From Fomitopsis serialis (taxonomy: Eukaryota; Basidiomycota; Agaricomycetes; Polyporales; Fomitopsidaceae), in contig NW_025955125.1 in the NCBI RefSeq assembly GCF_022376445.1, positions 24,293 through 88,292 on the forward strand: DNA of 64,000 nt. Reading direction: 5' to 3'. The position numbers were made by a program, and so were the translations under genes. Under the pieces are notes generated by a model. The model saw only the letters and a list, made by a program, of their open reading frames with translations. It did not search any database and was not told the origin of the DNA. Shown here in pieces: positions 45,510 through 57,430 of this stretch. Each line of letters begins with the position of its first letter. Position 1 is the first letter of the stretch.

Positions 45510-46080
45510 TCATACACTACTGTTTGCTTTCCACTCCGCGTCTTCCTCGCGTTCGCCCTCGTAGAACTCCCGCTTCCATATTTGTACCTTCTGCTTCACT
45601 TCCTCCAGTATGAACTCGCACGCCGCGAATGCCTCCTTGCGGTGCGGGGATGACGCCGCGATCACGATGGACGGCTCGCCGACGGGAACGGTGCCCAGGC
45701 GGTGGTATACCGCGGTCCGGACGAGCGATGTGACATGGGACTGCTCGGGGTGGTGAGAGGATCGCGGGTGGTTCGCGTGCGCGGTGCGGATGATGTCCGC
45801 CATCGTCTTGATTGCGAGCTTGCTGTAGGCCTGGTAGTCTAAGCGTGTCACGACTTTGCCTTCTCATGCTGCTCTTTAGCTCGCCATGAATGGTTGTTAG
45901 TTCTGGGAACGCACCCTTGAAGTAGTTCCGCGTCGTGCCAATGAAGACGGCAGTTGCGCCCGCGCGATCATCGCCTACTGACTGTACAATGTCGTTCACG
46001 CAGAGAGCGTCGTGTGTGAGGACGCATACTCCCTCCGGGATCTGTAGCATCGTATCTGTCGAGGCAGAGGGGTTCTCCAT
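45510..46080 (-). CDS. Molybdopterin synthase catalytic subunit (MoaE/MOCS2B)
   Basis: Large subunit that inserts the dithiolene sulfurs into precursor Z during molybdenum cofactor synthesis, in the cytosol with a small MoaD-like sulfur carrier. The start at 46080 gives MENPSASTDTMLQIPEG. The fold begins CVLTHDALCVNDIVQSVGDD and AGATAVFIGTTRNYFKG. One intron (about 45850-45915) leads to KVVTRLDYQAYSKLAIKTMA, then VYHRLGTVPVGEPSIVIAAS and SPHRKEAFAACEFILEEVKQ, containing the conserved Arg/Lys patch, then IWKREFYEG. The short acidic C-terminus ends at 45510. The small subunit is not seen nearby. Confidence 0.92.
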
Positions 46081-46409
46081 CGCTCAGTCCGGTCTACGGC
46101 TCGCAGCTCTTACACGCGTCGTAGTAAGAGACAGGCCTGAATCGAGACGGTACGTCGATGTAGTTGTCTAGCTAAGCAGAAGTCTGCCCGCCCGTGGTTA
46201 GACGTCGCAGGACAATCATCGGAGCCGACGTCGAGTACGTCGAGTACCGCGCGGCCCATCTCATCTCACGCGTCGGCCCGCTCGATCGCGCTCAACGAGT
46301 GGCTTAACCTGAGCCTCCACTATCCACAGTCCAAGCGGCTGTTCTAGCCTAAGTACTGTGTACATACATCTGCAATGAACAATCACCTCCCATATAGCAG
46401 CCATTCATC
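46081..46409. promoter_or_regulatory. Divergent promoter region MoaE / ARMC8
   Basis: About 330 bp between two start codons, including a palindromic-looking GACGTCGAGTACGTCGAGTA stretch near 46225. No gene. Confidence 0.45.
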
Positions 46410-49291
46410 ATGACTGTCCACTCCGTGAATCTTGCGCTGCTGAAGCGTGCAAAGAATTCAGTCATTGGCAACCCAACGGCCAAACTTGCCTTGGCACACG
46501 ATGATACCTTCATAGCTGCGTAAGTAACCGAGCTACTGTGGGTCGTCCAAATCATTGATGGCATGACAGACTTTTAGACTGTGTCGGCAACCCACTCTTC
46601 ACGGGGGACCCCCAGGCTCTGGCTGCGCACGATGAAGTACGCATAGAGGCAGCACATGTTATCGCCTCCCTGTCTTACGGTGAGTATCGTTCGAAGTTTG
46701 TGAAGTGGGGGTCAGTAATGATATAGTGCTTATAGGATCCTCGGATGCCCTGCGCACGCTCTTGAGGTTCAATGCACACCAAGCTTTCCTCTACGCCATC
46801 TCAGTTTTCCAGCCCACCGAGCCTCCGAGACTCAAAGCCGCATTCGCGCGTGCGCTGCGAGCTCTTGTTGTGGCGATCGCAGATGCTGTAGGCCCTTCGC
46901 AATGGGGGCTGCGCAATGATGCTCCGGTTGATGTACGGAACGAAGCCAGGATGGCTCTTGACTACCTATTTCAGGTGGGTACTCCCACTCTTGGCTGTCT
47001 GGACACCGGGTGAGGAGGAGACATTGGTTACAACACCTCCCGGGCCACCTCGGTGTTTGGCAGCAGCACCACATCGGTTTGAATCAGATAGTGCTGACTG
47101 TTGACATCAGGTTGACATCCTAGACATTTACTTGCCCCTCCTCACAGAGCCCTCGCTACAGACAAGCACGCCCATCGCCCAGCTGCTAGGATCCGCCGTC
47201 CGGAATGAGGAGCACCAGGCTGCTATTGCCGACTGGTTACCGCCTGCCGAGCGTTTGAAAGAGGTCAAAGGGAAACGGGGATGGGAGAAGCTGGACGTCA
47301 CGAAGTCACCGAGCAGACAAGGAGGCTGGGTGACGCGCCAGCTGGCAGCTCTGTTGCAGAGGAAGGACAGCAAGGTATTGCTCAGCCGTCTGCACCCAGT
47401 GATCATCGCTGATAGTACCGCGATCCAAGGTGCAAGAAGCTGTTCTTGGAGCTATCGCGTGTTTAGCGCGAGACAATCCTACAGTTGCGGCAGGGTTGGC
47501 GAAAGCATCGCCTGACCGAGAAGGTAATGCCTCTTTGCAAAGGCTTCGATTTAACTCACTCACTGCGGCGGCGATTTCAGCAACATTGACCCTCGTACTT
47601 TCCTTCTGTCGGTCGCGTGCCACAGAAGTGCGGCTGTCTGCTTGTCATTGGTAAGAAGTTCATGGCTTCACGTAGCGTCACGCTAGTACCTGACGTTCGT
47701 CTACAGCGCTACGCAGATCATACGGGCAGGATTCGGGAATTATGCATTGGCCGTGGACGACTCGCCCGTGTTGACCGTGATGTATGCAGTCAACCACTGC
47801 ATCGAGTCCGAATCCGAGTCGCCGCACACGAGGACGAAAGCGTGCTTCACGTTATGTAAGTGGAACGGTTTGACAGAGTGGTCGAGATCTCGCTTACACC
47901 GGCTTTGTAGACAGACTTGTACGAGACAAGAAGGAACTCTGTGACATTGCTGAGCAGCGCGGAGCCCTTGACAAGCTCGCAAAGCTCATCAAGGACATAA
48001 CACCCACGGATCAGAACCCCGAATGGCAAGAAGACGAGCTCGACAGCGTATCTTGTCTCCGAGAGGTGCGACCTTCCATGCAATAGCTTTGTCCGACTCC
48101 TCACAGCATTCGTTCAAGGCTGCTTTCATGGCCATTGCGGCGATCTCGCTCTTCCACGATAAAATCCGTTGCCAGGTGACGGATGGACTTGATTTAGTAC
48201 CAGCGATACAGGTATCACTTTCGCATCCCCACCTTGGAGTTCGTTACGCCGCGTGCCAGTGCGTGCGCTCGATCAGCCGATCAGTCGCTGTCCTGCGCAC
48301 AAACATAGTTGATAGTGGGGTGGGCATGGCGGCATACAGACTGTTCCAGAAGCAAGATGAAGATCGTCAAGTCACATTTGCCGCATCTTCTGTCGTATGC
48401 AACCTTGTCAATGAATGTTCGCCGTTGCGCAACGTGGGTACCGAATCTATTGATATATATATATCAGCTCAACAGTGGTCACTGTAGGTATTGATAGACC
48501 AAGGTCTGCTTCCAAGGCTTGTGCAGCTGTTTCACTCAGGCGACTCGAACCTCCGTCTGAATGCTTTGTGGGCCGTCAAGAACCTACTATACCATGCTTC
48601 TTCGGATGTGAAACGCAGAGTCATGGATGCCATCGGGTGGCATAATTTCGCGATGTCCGTCTATTCCTGCAATTGTATACTCGAAAAATGCTAACTTTTG
48701 TCCTCCGCAGCTTGCTTATGGATCCGGATCCTACGATTCAGGAGCAGGCCTTCCATGTTGCACGCCACATAGCGGATAACACCGATGATGTTGAGCTACT
48801 CTTCCATGAGCTAGGCTGTGATGTGTTGGGGCTTGTAGCGATGGGCATGCAGTCGGAAAATGATGATGTATTGCACCAAGTACGTGAAGAATCCTCAACA
48901 ATTGTATACCCTGACTAATTAATACTGACTTCAGGCTATCTGCGTACTGGCCAACATAGCCAACAGTCTAACGCGACAAGACAGTATCCTTGCCAACATG
49001 CGGCTTCTAGATTCATTGAAGCAGTGCCTCACGGACAGTAAGGTGGAGGTTCGGCGTCCTGCCGTCGGCTGCATCCTCGAGCTCGTCAAGGCGAACCCAC
49101 GCAGCCATAAGGTGTTGCATGATGTCGGCATCGATTCTACCTTACGGCATATTGGCGACTATGCTGGTAGTGCGATGAGTCCAATAGTAAGGTATCCAGC
49201 GGGGCTGAACCTTTCTATGGAAGACGAAGTGAGGGAGAAGGCGCGCGAGGCTTTGCATTGGCTTGAGCACGGCGCGGAGATGTATATATAA
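46410..49291 (+). CDS. Armadillo-repeat subunit of the GID/CTLH ubiquitin ligase (ARMC8/GID5/VID28-like)
   Basis: All-helical scaffold protein. In yeast Gid5 positions the substrate receptor of the GID E3 ligase that degrades gluconeogenic enzymes; in animals the orthologue is ARMC8 of the CTLH complex. The start at 46410 gives MTVHSVNLALLKRAKNSVIG, and the body is a succession of armadillo-type hairpins. Examples are LRTLLRFNAHQAFLYAISVF, LTVMYAVNHCIESESESPH, GALDKLAKLIKDITPTDQN, GVRYAACQCVRSISRSVAVL, GLLPRLVQLFHSGDSNLRLN, ALWAVKNLLYHASSDVKRRV, EQAFHVARHIADNTDDVELL and AICVLANIANSLTRQDSI. The last exon has VRREKA-type helices and ends at 49291. About ten short introns. Assignment rests on the overall repeat pattern and C-terminal blocks; a generic ARM protein is the alternative. 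Confidence 0.82.
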
Positions 49292-49635
49292 TGCAGCGCT
49301 ACGTCCGCTGTAATTAATCGGATGTTATGTACACTTGCTATCTAGCTGTCCAAATATGCTGTTCTATCATGTAGCTGTACTACCTATCTCGCGATGCTAG
49401 TAACTTATCCAGAGGATCGAGAAACGGGTCCTTAAGCGCCCGTTTCGCACTCGGAGGCTTGCTTCGAGACCTCATTCTTGCTCCCCGCGTTATTAAATCG
49501 CGCGCGTCTTCGCTTCTTCATAAGGTCCACGATCACCCTTCACTCTTTCGCCCCGGTCCATAGAGCCTCACCTGCAGATTATCCTACCGACCGCCGTTCG
49601 AAGAGTGTGCTAACGCGCATGGGGCGGGAGAGACT
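49292..49635. other. Intergenic: ARMC8 3' UTR and promoter of the pseudouridine gene
   Basis: About 340 bp between two co-directional genes. Nothing else seen. Confidence 0.5.
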
Positions 49636-52600
49636 ATGAAGCGCATCTCTATCCGACGCACACAACCCCGTTGGCGTACAGGACCCAAACGGACATTCGC
49701 CACGCTTGAGGTACTTCGGAATACAGGACCCGTAGACATCCACCCAGAGATCCAGGATGCTCTTGCAACGAAGAAGCCAGTTGTGGCACTAGAAACGACC
49801 ATTGTCACCCATGGGATGCCTCAGCCTGTAAACCTGCAGACGGCCCAGTCGGTGGAGAACGTTGTTCGGAGTACAGGTGCGGTTCCAGCAACCATAGGCA
49901 TCATCGAGGGTCGGGTGAAGGTAGGGCTTGAGCCGCGCGAGCTTGAGTATCTGGCGGATGTGAAGAACAACCCGTCCGTGGCCAAAATATCGAGACGCGA
50001 TATAGGACCTGCTATCGCCCAAAAGAGAGACGGTGTGAGTTCCATCGTGGATGGACTAGTACTGCTCTCCAACCCGTCTGACAAGCGCAGGGAACGACAT
50101 GCAGCGCGACGTTGATTTTTGCAGCGTTGGCTGGTATCAAGGTCTGTCAATGGTTTAGCCATCTACTCCAGCCAGCTCAAGTATGTGCGGATTTAGGTCT
50201 TCGCAACCGGAGGGTACATGGGCCTCTCATTTGCATCTCTACCCATGCTGAGGATGATGTAGTCTAGGAGGGGTACATCGCGGAGGCGAACAGTGTGAGC
50301 ATCATACGGTCATTCCCCTTGCGTTCTCCCCTCACATCATCTGTCTGCGCAGCTATGGATGTGTCCGCGGATCTGCATGAGCTCACGAGATGTCCTGTTG
50401 GGCTTGTGTCTGCCGGAGTGAAGTCGATCTTGGATATCGGACGGTGAGCCGACATCCCACGCCCCATACCCCCTCATCCTGAATCACGCATACCTCAGAA
50501 CGTTGGAGTATCTTGTCAGTTCGTCTCATTGAGTGTATGTTGCACGCGTAGCTGATGTCCTTCAGGAAACGCTTGGTGTACCGGTCTTATCCTACGGTGA
50601 CACCAACGACTTCCCAGCGTTCTACAGCAGACGTAGCGGCTTTAAGGTATGTTTGCGACCCGCTCCGTATAACTAATGAATCTCACTTTATACGTCTCAA
50701 GAGTCCTTGGAGAATAGATGATCCTATTACCGCTGCGCGAGTCCTCTGTATGCATACAGCGGCTGTTTGTGTGGTCCAGGCTAACACTCATTTAGTCACA
50801 CAGGACCACTTAGGCATGAAGAATGGAGTGCTCTTCGGTGTCCCTATACCAGAACAATATCAGGCGATCGGCGAGAAGCTCCAAGAGTCCGTCGAGCAAG
50901 CAGTGAGGGAATCAGAAGAGAACGGTGTCAGCAAACTTGGGAAGGAAGCAACACCGTGGCTTCTCAAACGAGTAGGCGAGCTGACAGCAGGAAGATCCCT
51001 AACCAGTAGTGCGTCGAATCGCCGCTGGACCACTGCGTGCTCATCAGAGTATGACTAACAGACGTTGCACTAATTGAGAACACTGCACTCATCGGTGCGT
51101 GCTGTGATATTGAGAACCGGTGTGTTTGGTCTGAAGGCGTCCAGGTGGTCAAATTGCAGTTGCTTATGCAGAGCTAGCGAGTCAGGAGCCGCGCCAGACG
51201 TCTGGGAAGGTGTGTCCCGCATCGAATTTTCCTCGGTCACACACCTAAACACCAACAAAACTCGGTAGCTCTATCACTCCCTGATTCCCCAGCCCACGGC
51301 TCCGGTAGACATAGAGTCTCAAAATTCTCCGATTGTGAGTCACTCACCCGTCTTTTGTTCACACAACGTTCACTCACCACATCACAAGCAGCCTGAGGCT
51401 GCACTGGCTATCTTCGGGTGCGCTGCTGTAGACATTACTGCTCAGGCAGACCCTTCTATTGCGAACACTTCCATCGCCGTTCATAGCACGGTTCCGGGTA
51501 GCGTATCCCTGACACTGGGCGGTGTTGCACGCAATCTCGCTGAAGCCGCACACCGGGTGCTCGAGTCGCAGTCCCCTGACAGCGCGAAGTCCGTCGTCCT
51601 GGTGTCTGCCGTTGGATGCGATGCATTCGGTCGACTGCTCGTCAATGAGACGGAAAGTATGGGAATGCGAACGGACGGACTGGTTACTTTGGATGGGGCA
51701 CGCTCTGCCATCTGCAACATGGTGCTGGACAGCACTGGAGGTCTGACAACCGGTGTTGCAGACACGGACATCACGTTGTCATTAGATCGAGAAGCGGTGC
51801 GTGAACCGTTTATGTGAAGATCCGTCTTGTGTTCATAGTTGTGTTCCCAGACTCGAGAAGCACTGCGCAAACACCGGCCTCGTCTCGTTGCGATTGATGG
51901 CAATCTGTCGCCGGAGACAGTCACAACGCTAGTGGATGCATGCCACCAGGACGATATAGCGAGTGCGTTTAGTATCACCGGCTGACTGGAAGATGGTTAC
52001 TAACTGCTTCTTAGCCTTCTAGTGAGTATCAATGCCTTGTACTGATCGCCGTGTTCACGGAAGGTATATTCTTACACAGCGAACCGACATCGGTCCCCAA
52101 GTCAATCAACATATTCCCTGCTATCGCAGCATCCCTCGGCCACGCTGACACAACATCCTCAGCCATCTCATATGCAGCGCCAAACATACTGGAACTCGCG
52201 CGCATGTACGAGGAGGCTGTTGCCGGAAAGCTCGAGCTGACCGCTCATAGCCACTGGTGGAAGGTGGTCGACGACATGGCCGTCGGTTCTGAATTCCGCA
52301 TGGACTTGCAACAGCTGGCACGACTAGATGCATGCACACACGACCGTGCTAAGGGTACACTATCATTTATAGTCGACAAAGGCATAGCCCAAATGGCCAT
52401 CCATCTCCTTCCCTTCTTCCAACACCTCATCATCAAGTGCGGCGACCGCGGCGTCATCACCGTCTTCCGTATAACCGGGGAGCAGGCGAAATCGTCGTCG
52501 TGGATGCAGGAACGTACCAACGTGCACAAGCGTTGTGTCGTTGGCAAGAGCAGGGAAGGGGCCGGCGTTACTGTGCTGAAGCACTACCCCGCCCTGATTG

Positions 52601-52824
52601 TGCCCAGCGAGAAGATCGTCAACGTGACGGGCGCAGGCGACTCCTTCGTAGGCACTACATTGGCTACGTTGGTGCACAAGCCAACTGTCTTCCACGACCC
52701 GGACTCGTTAGACGAGCTTATGGCACAAGCGCAGAAAGCCGCGGTACTCACATTGCAGAGCCAGCATGCGGTCTCGCCCCTCCTTTCCAAACTGTACCGT
52801 ACACATCTGCCTGAGCTAATGTAG
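49636..52824 (+). CDS. Bifunctional pseudouridine-5'-phosphate glycosidase / pfkB-type pseudouridine kinase
   Basis: Fusion of the two enzymes of pseudouridine breakdown: the kinase makes pseudouridine 5'-phosphate and the glycosidase splits it to uracil and ribose 5-phosphate. The N-terminus MKRISIRRTQPRWRTGPKR is Arg-rich and looks like a mitochondrial presequence. The PsuG domain runs from ALETTIVTHGMPQPVNLQTA through TIGIIEGRVKVGL, GTTCSATLIFAALAGIK, FATGGLGGVHRGGE, CPVGLVSAGVKSILDIGRTL and GYPVLSYGD-like blocks to NGVLFGVPIPE. The pfkB domain starts IFGCAAVDITAQAD, continues LGGVARNLAEAAHRV and ends with the signature VNVTGAGDSFVGTTLATLV, whose Asp is the catalytic base. Roughly ten short introns. 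The same fusion is known in other fungi and animals. Confidence 0.92.
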
Positions 52825-52864
52825 TTCCCGATGCCCTCTCCCTCAGATTCGTTGTTACTATGCT

Positions 52865-55476
52865 TCATTTATGGACCGAAGGCAAGGGTCCGACTTGCAC
52901 ATACTGTCTTGCGACTCTCAGTCTCTCTTTAGCGTCGGCAGTTTGAGCACGCTGTTGAGCCTTCAGTTTCTTCTCGTAGCGTGTCTATCAAGTTGAATGA
53001 GGATCCCACTGCTTGAGCCTATGCAACGAGCATACCTGGGCACCGTGCTTCAGACGAGAAATAATGTTCGCAGCTTCTCCCTTGGTCATTTTGTCGATAC
53101 GATTCTTGCTCCGCCCTTCGGGGTCCAACAACCCAGGTCGTGCCTTCCAACGTTTCCTGACCATGGCTTTCTGGCTGTCCGTTGCAGGCTCACGACGCCA
53201 ACGAGCATTCCGTCTTAATCTGCAGCAACGTTCAGCCAAGGATTTGCCTGTCGTGGATCATCACATACCCCGTCGCACTAGGTCCCTTGACCACACTTTG
53301 CACTGCAAAGGTGTCGGCGCCACGGATCGCTTCGGCCAATGTCTGCGCTCTGAGGACTTCCCTGCTCCTCTGGTAAGGAGAGATCTTCAACATGAAGGCA
53401 GTAGCCATCGAGACCGTGCGGGGCGTGAAGTTTACCACATATTGAGGTTCCTCCCCTGTGTCATGATAGGAATCAGCCAACTCCTGTCGCCTTAGGTGGT
53501 GAGTGACCAACCGTCGTTGCCCTCCTGCTTCTCGAGGCGTATGAAGCCTTCACTGAGGCATTGCAAAACATACACATCGTTACCGCAACCAACCCAAGCT
53601 AGCTGGCTCAATCGGCGAATGTGAGGGGCGCCGAACGCGTGGTCGACGAACGAGAATGGGTCTTCGTAGTCAACGTACGTGATGGACTTCGGATCCGGTA
53701 CGTCGCTGGTACTTTGAGGCGGCTTCTCGCCTTCTTCGAGGGTGCGCTGGGCAGCCCGCTCCTCGAGCGAGGTGAGACTTTCGTCTACCGGCGGGTCGAT
53801 TAACAATTGGACTGCTAGTAACCGACAACCTCACCATCGATGATTTCCGATGGGTCAAGGCCCAGCAGCGTAGGCAGGGAGACGACTCCCGATACACGGT
53901 TCTGCGAGTCCACGAAGTCGATTATCCTGCAGTCTTGCTTGCCGGTATCGGGCGAAAGCCTCATGCCTCGTCCAATCTAGTTAGCGGCGCTGGCTCAGTG
54001 ACTAACAGCATGGCAGTCAGTTTGAATGTACCATCTGGGCAAAGACATTGCGGGAACGAGTAGGTCTCGCGACGATGACGCAGTCGATGTTGGGAATGTC
54101 AGCTCCTTCTGTCAATACAGCTTACACGAAGAGGCGATTTAGATAACGCATAAATGTGTACTGGTAATCGACGCACCACAGTTGATGAGGACAGGGAACT
54201 CGCCCTTCCTGAACGATTCTACAAGGGCACGCCGTTCACTTGCCGGCGTCCTCGAATACACATATCGCGCGTCGATGCCGGCTGTCCGGAAGGCCTCCGT
54301 GAGGTGGTGTACATGCGCCAGGTTCACGCAAAAAATCAGAGTGGACTTCCGTTCGGAGGCACGGTCGAGCCATGTCTGCACTACCACCTTGTTGATCGTC
54401 GGCGTGTTGATGACATGCGCTAGGCTGGTAGGGTTGAAGTCGCCAGTATGCGAATTGATGGTCACCTCGCTGAGGTCAATGTTGGCACGAACGCAAGTGA
54501 ACTGGACATTGCACAACCTTCAGCATGGTCAGCATCGATATTTGGCATATGACAGGGAAGCTATGCGCACCACTGCTCTTTGATCATGTCCAAGAAGTCT
54601 CGGTGGTAGACGATCTGCTCGAAGACGGACCCAAGGGCAAGTCCGTCATGTCGGCTGAACGTCGCCGAGAAACCCAGGACCGCGATCGAGTGTTTGACAT
54701 CAGGAGCTCGGAATTCCTCGTCCGGGTGGCGAATTGCAGGATGGAAGTGCGACAGTATGCGCCGGTACCTGCAGGCGTTCGCAAATGAGAGTCGCGTGAA
54801 GAGAAGCCTCAGGCTGGGTGCTCACGAAGGTGCGGCTGCGTGGTGCGCCTCGTCGATGATGACCGCCTTGATCCCATTGGGATTGAACTTCGCCAGTCTG
54901 TTCTGCCGGAGAAGAGTCTGGTACGTCGCGACAGTGCTGCACCCATGCCAAGACGTACAATGCATGCTCTCGTGAGCCCAATACTACATGTAACTATGCA
55001 GCCGTGAACACGTACAGGTCTGCATCTCCGGAAGCATGGTACTTCGCCCCCTGCTCTATCTCAACGCTCCACTCCGGATGCAGCTTCTCAGCCTGAGCAG
55101 CGGCCTGCCTGGCAAGCTCTACACTGTTCACGACGACCAAGGCCCGCCTCGCACCCGGGTTTTCGGGCGGTGAATTTATACGATCCAGCAGCGAGATGAA
55201 GACAGTCGTCTTCCCTGAACCAGTAGGAAGCGAGACACCGATGCGAGAAGAGCCGGATGTGAGGGCATTGAGGCAGGCGTCGATGGAAGCCTGCTGATAG
55301 GGGCGTAGCACTACTGAGTTGTTTGCAGAGACACTGTAGAATCGTTGCTGGGCACTAATCCCCATCCAGAGTCGTCGAACCAAGCATAGCATTGAACGAT
55401 GGGAGCAGGATGCAAGCCTCTGCGTCACGATCGACACTGAAGCTCTGCGCAATTGGATGCAACTGTGCAAGGACAC
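52865..55476 (-). CDS. IRC3: Mitochondrial DEAD/DEAH-box helicase IRC3
   Basis: Superfamily 2 helicase; yeast Irc3 acts on branched mitochondrial DNA. The start at 55476 gives an Arg-rich, acid-poor leader ([20 protein letters not shown]) with an internal alternative [20 protein letters not shown], both suited to mitochondrial import. The Q-like motif [16 protein letters not shown] leads to motif [19 protein letters not shown], then [16 protein letters not shown]. Motif II reads [11 protein letters not shown] (near 54840). The helicase C domain includes [38 protein letters not shown] and the later [13 protein letters not shown] block near 53950. The C-terminal region ends with [18 protein letters not shown] at 52865. 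It is tail-to-tail with the pseudouridine gene, with 40 bp between stop codons. Confidence 0.9.
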
Positions 55477-55729
55477 ATTCCAAACATCGCTTGTACCGTT
55501 ATTCGCTCACCAAGCCCACATCACCAAAACTTCTCACTTTCATCGCACATGGACCGCGGTAGGATATCGTCGTTTTCGTGCCTACTACGCAAACACGAGA
55601 AGTATTCTCTGCCCAGTGAGGCGGCGCTCAATACCGGCAGATGAAATATAACCAGAGTATCTAATGTGTATGGTCGTGCGAGCAGAATAAGTGAAGCTAC
55701 TACGGTAATGTCCAACACCGTCCCCACGC

Positions 55730-57023
55730 TTAGCCAGAGCCACCAGAGTAGACCTTGCCGAACATGACCTCCTGGAGCTTGTCGTAGAGCGAAAGCACAC
55801 CAGCACCAGCAACACCACGGAGGATGTTGGCACCAGCACCCTTGAAGAGCGACTTGGTACCCTCCTTGGCGACGATCTGCGCACCTGCGTCGAACATCGA
55901 CTTGTAGTGGGTCGTCGAGCCGGAGGTCATCATCATACGACGACTACGAGAATAATCAGACAGGCCTGTTAAGGGTTTACTGTGCACAAACTCACCGAAT
56001 AGTATCCAGAGGGTAAGAAGCAAGACCAGCACCAGTGGTGACACCCCAACCAAGGGCGAAAGAGGCCAGGAAGGAACCCTCGAGGGCACCAACAAGGACG
56101 ACAGGCTCTGAGACATCCAGTCAGCAATCTACGTATGAGCAACACAAGTAAATCAAACGCACTGAGTGAGTCGTAGACACCAAAGTAGAGACCACGGTAC
56201 ACAATGATACCGACCACGGACGGGACGAAGCCACGGTAAAGACCAGCAACACCATCAGAGGCAAGAGTCTTCTTGTAGACATCGACCAGACCGTTGAACT
56301 GACGAGCTCCTCCACCCTTCGCCGACTTAGCATCGTTGGCAAGACGGGTACGGGCGTAGTCGAGCGAGTACACGAAGAGCAGCGATGTGGCACCAGCAGC
56401 ACCACCGGACGCGAGGTTACCACCAAACCACCTCCAGTAGCCCTCGGAGCGCTTGAACGAAAACAAGGACTTGAAGTAATCCTCTGCATGTAACGTCAGA
56501 CGGATTCCGATCAAAGATGCGCAGAAACTTACTGAACGCAAAGTTCAGCGCCTGCGTAGGGAAGTACCGGATGACGTTGGCAGTGTTACCACGCCAGAGG
56601 GAGACGAGACCCTCATCCTTGTACGTCCTCGCAAAGCAGTCGGCGATACCCTTGTAGGGGGTAGCCAGGCGACCCTGCTTGATCTAAAAGGAAAGGTCAG
56701 AAGGCCATCACCACAACGAGGCGCACACAGTATCCTACCATCTCATCCTGATTCTGGACAAGGAGCTTGATACGCTCGATGGGCGCAGCGGACGTCTTCG
56801 CGACGGCCTGGATAACAAACTCGCGTTAAAAGGCAACACAATGACAGTGAATGCAAAGTACACACAGCTGAGACACCACCCATCATGAAATCGGCTGTGA
56901 AAACATGCCAGGTCAGCAAAAGATTACGACGCGCGTGCCGCGCCCACGACGAGCGACGCAGCGAAGGACGGGGCCACGCACCGGCGAACTCCTTGGGGGT
57001 CTTGGACTTTTGGTCGACGCCAT
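55730..57023 (-). CDS. Mitochondrial ADP/ATP carrier
   Basis: Inner-membrane carrier exchanging cytosolic ADP for matrix ATP. The three SLC25 repeats are complete. [20 protein letters not shown] is followed by [90 protein letters not shown], then ASYPLDTI spliced to the carrier-specific [10 protein letters not shown], and [20 protein letters not shown], ending at 55730. Each repeat keeps its PxD/ExxK/R motif. The N-terminal exon is odd: the frame reading KTPKEFA and joining the ADFMMGG exon is two bases out of register with the only nearby ATG (57021-57023, ATGGCGTCGACC). So either a small indel is present, or translation starts at a Met in MMGG. Two CCAAT boxes lie about 185-220 bp upstream. 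Confidence 0.9.
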
Positions 57024-57430
57024 TGCGACGGAGAAAAACCGAGGAAGGGAGGGACTGAGTGGAGGTGGTGGACGAGTTGAGGGAGAGAAAAATGGCGTGC
57101 GACCGCTCAAGTACGATTCCGGCAGCTGCCGGAGCTTGCCGGCACGGGGACCCCGGCCTGCACCGAGTCGCTGCGCTGGTCGGTCCGTTCGGCGCATCGC
57201 TGCCGGCCAATGGGAGCCCGCTACGTCTGCAGCCACCGTCCAATCGACACTGGCCATCGCACAGGCACCGCCCCGAGGCCACCCTTCCGCGCACGCCGGA
57301 CACGCGCACCGACGTCCACTAAGTACGCGCGCACGAGCAGTCTCAAATCTTTCAGCGATATTCCACCATGAACATTACGACGTCCACGCGTCTGAAAACT
57401 AGGCTGTAATACACAGGGATAGACAGTAAA
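57024..57430. other. Carrier promoter and SUMO-ligase 3' UTR
   Basis: About 400 bp, GC-rich. The minus-strand open frame that extends from the carrier's first exon up to 57309 has biased composition and is unlikely to be translated. Confidence 0.5.
57207..57244 (+). promoter_or_regulatory. Two CCAAT boxes upstream of the ADP/ATP carrier
   Basis: CCAAT at 57207-57211 and 57240-57244, about 185-220 bp before the carrier's ATG. CCAAT is the core site of the HAP/NF-Y complex, which in yeast drives respiratory genes; use here is inferred. Confidence 0.5.
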
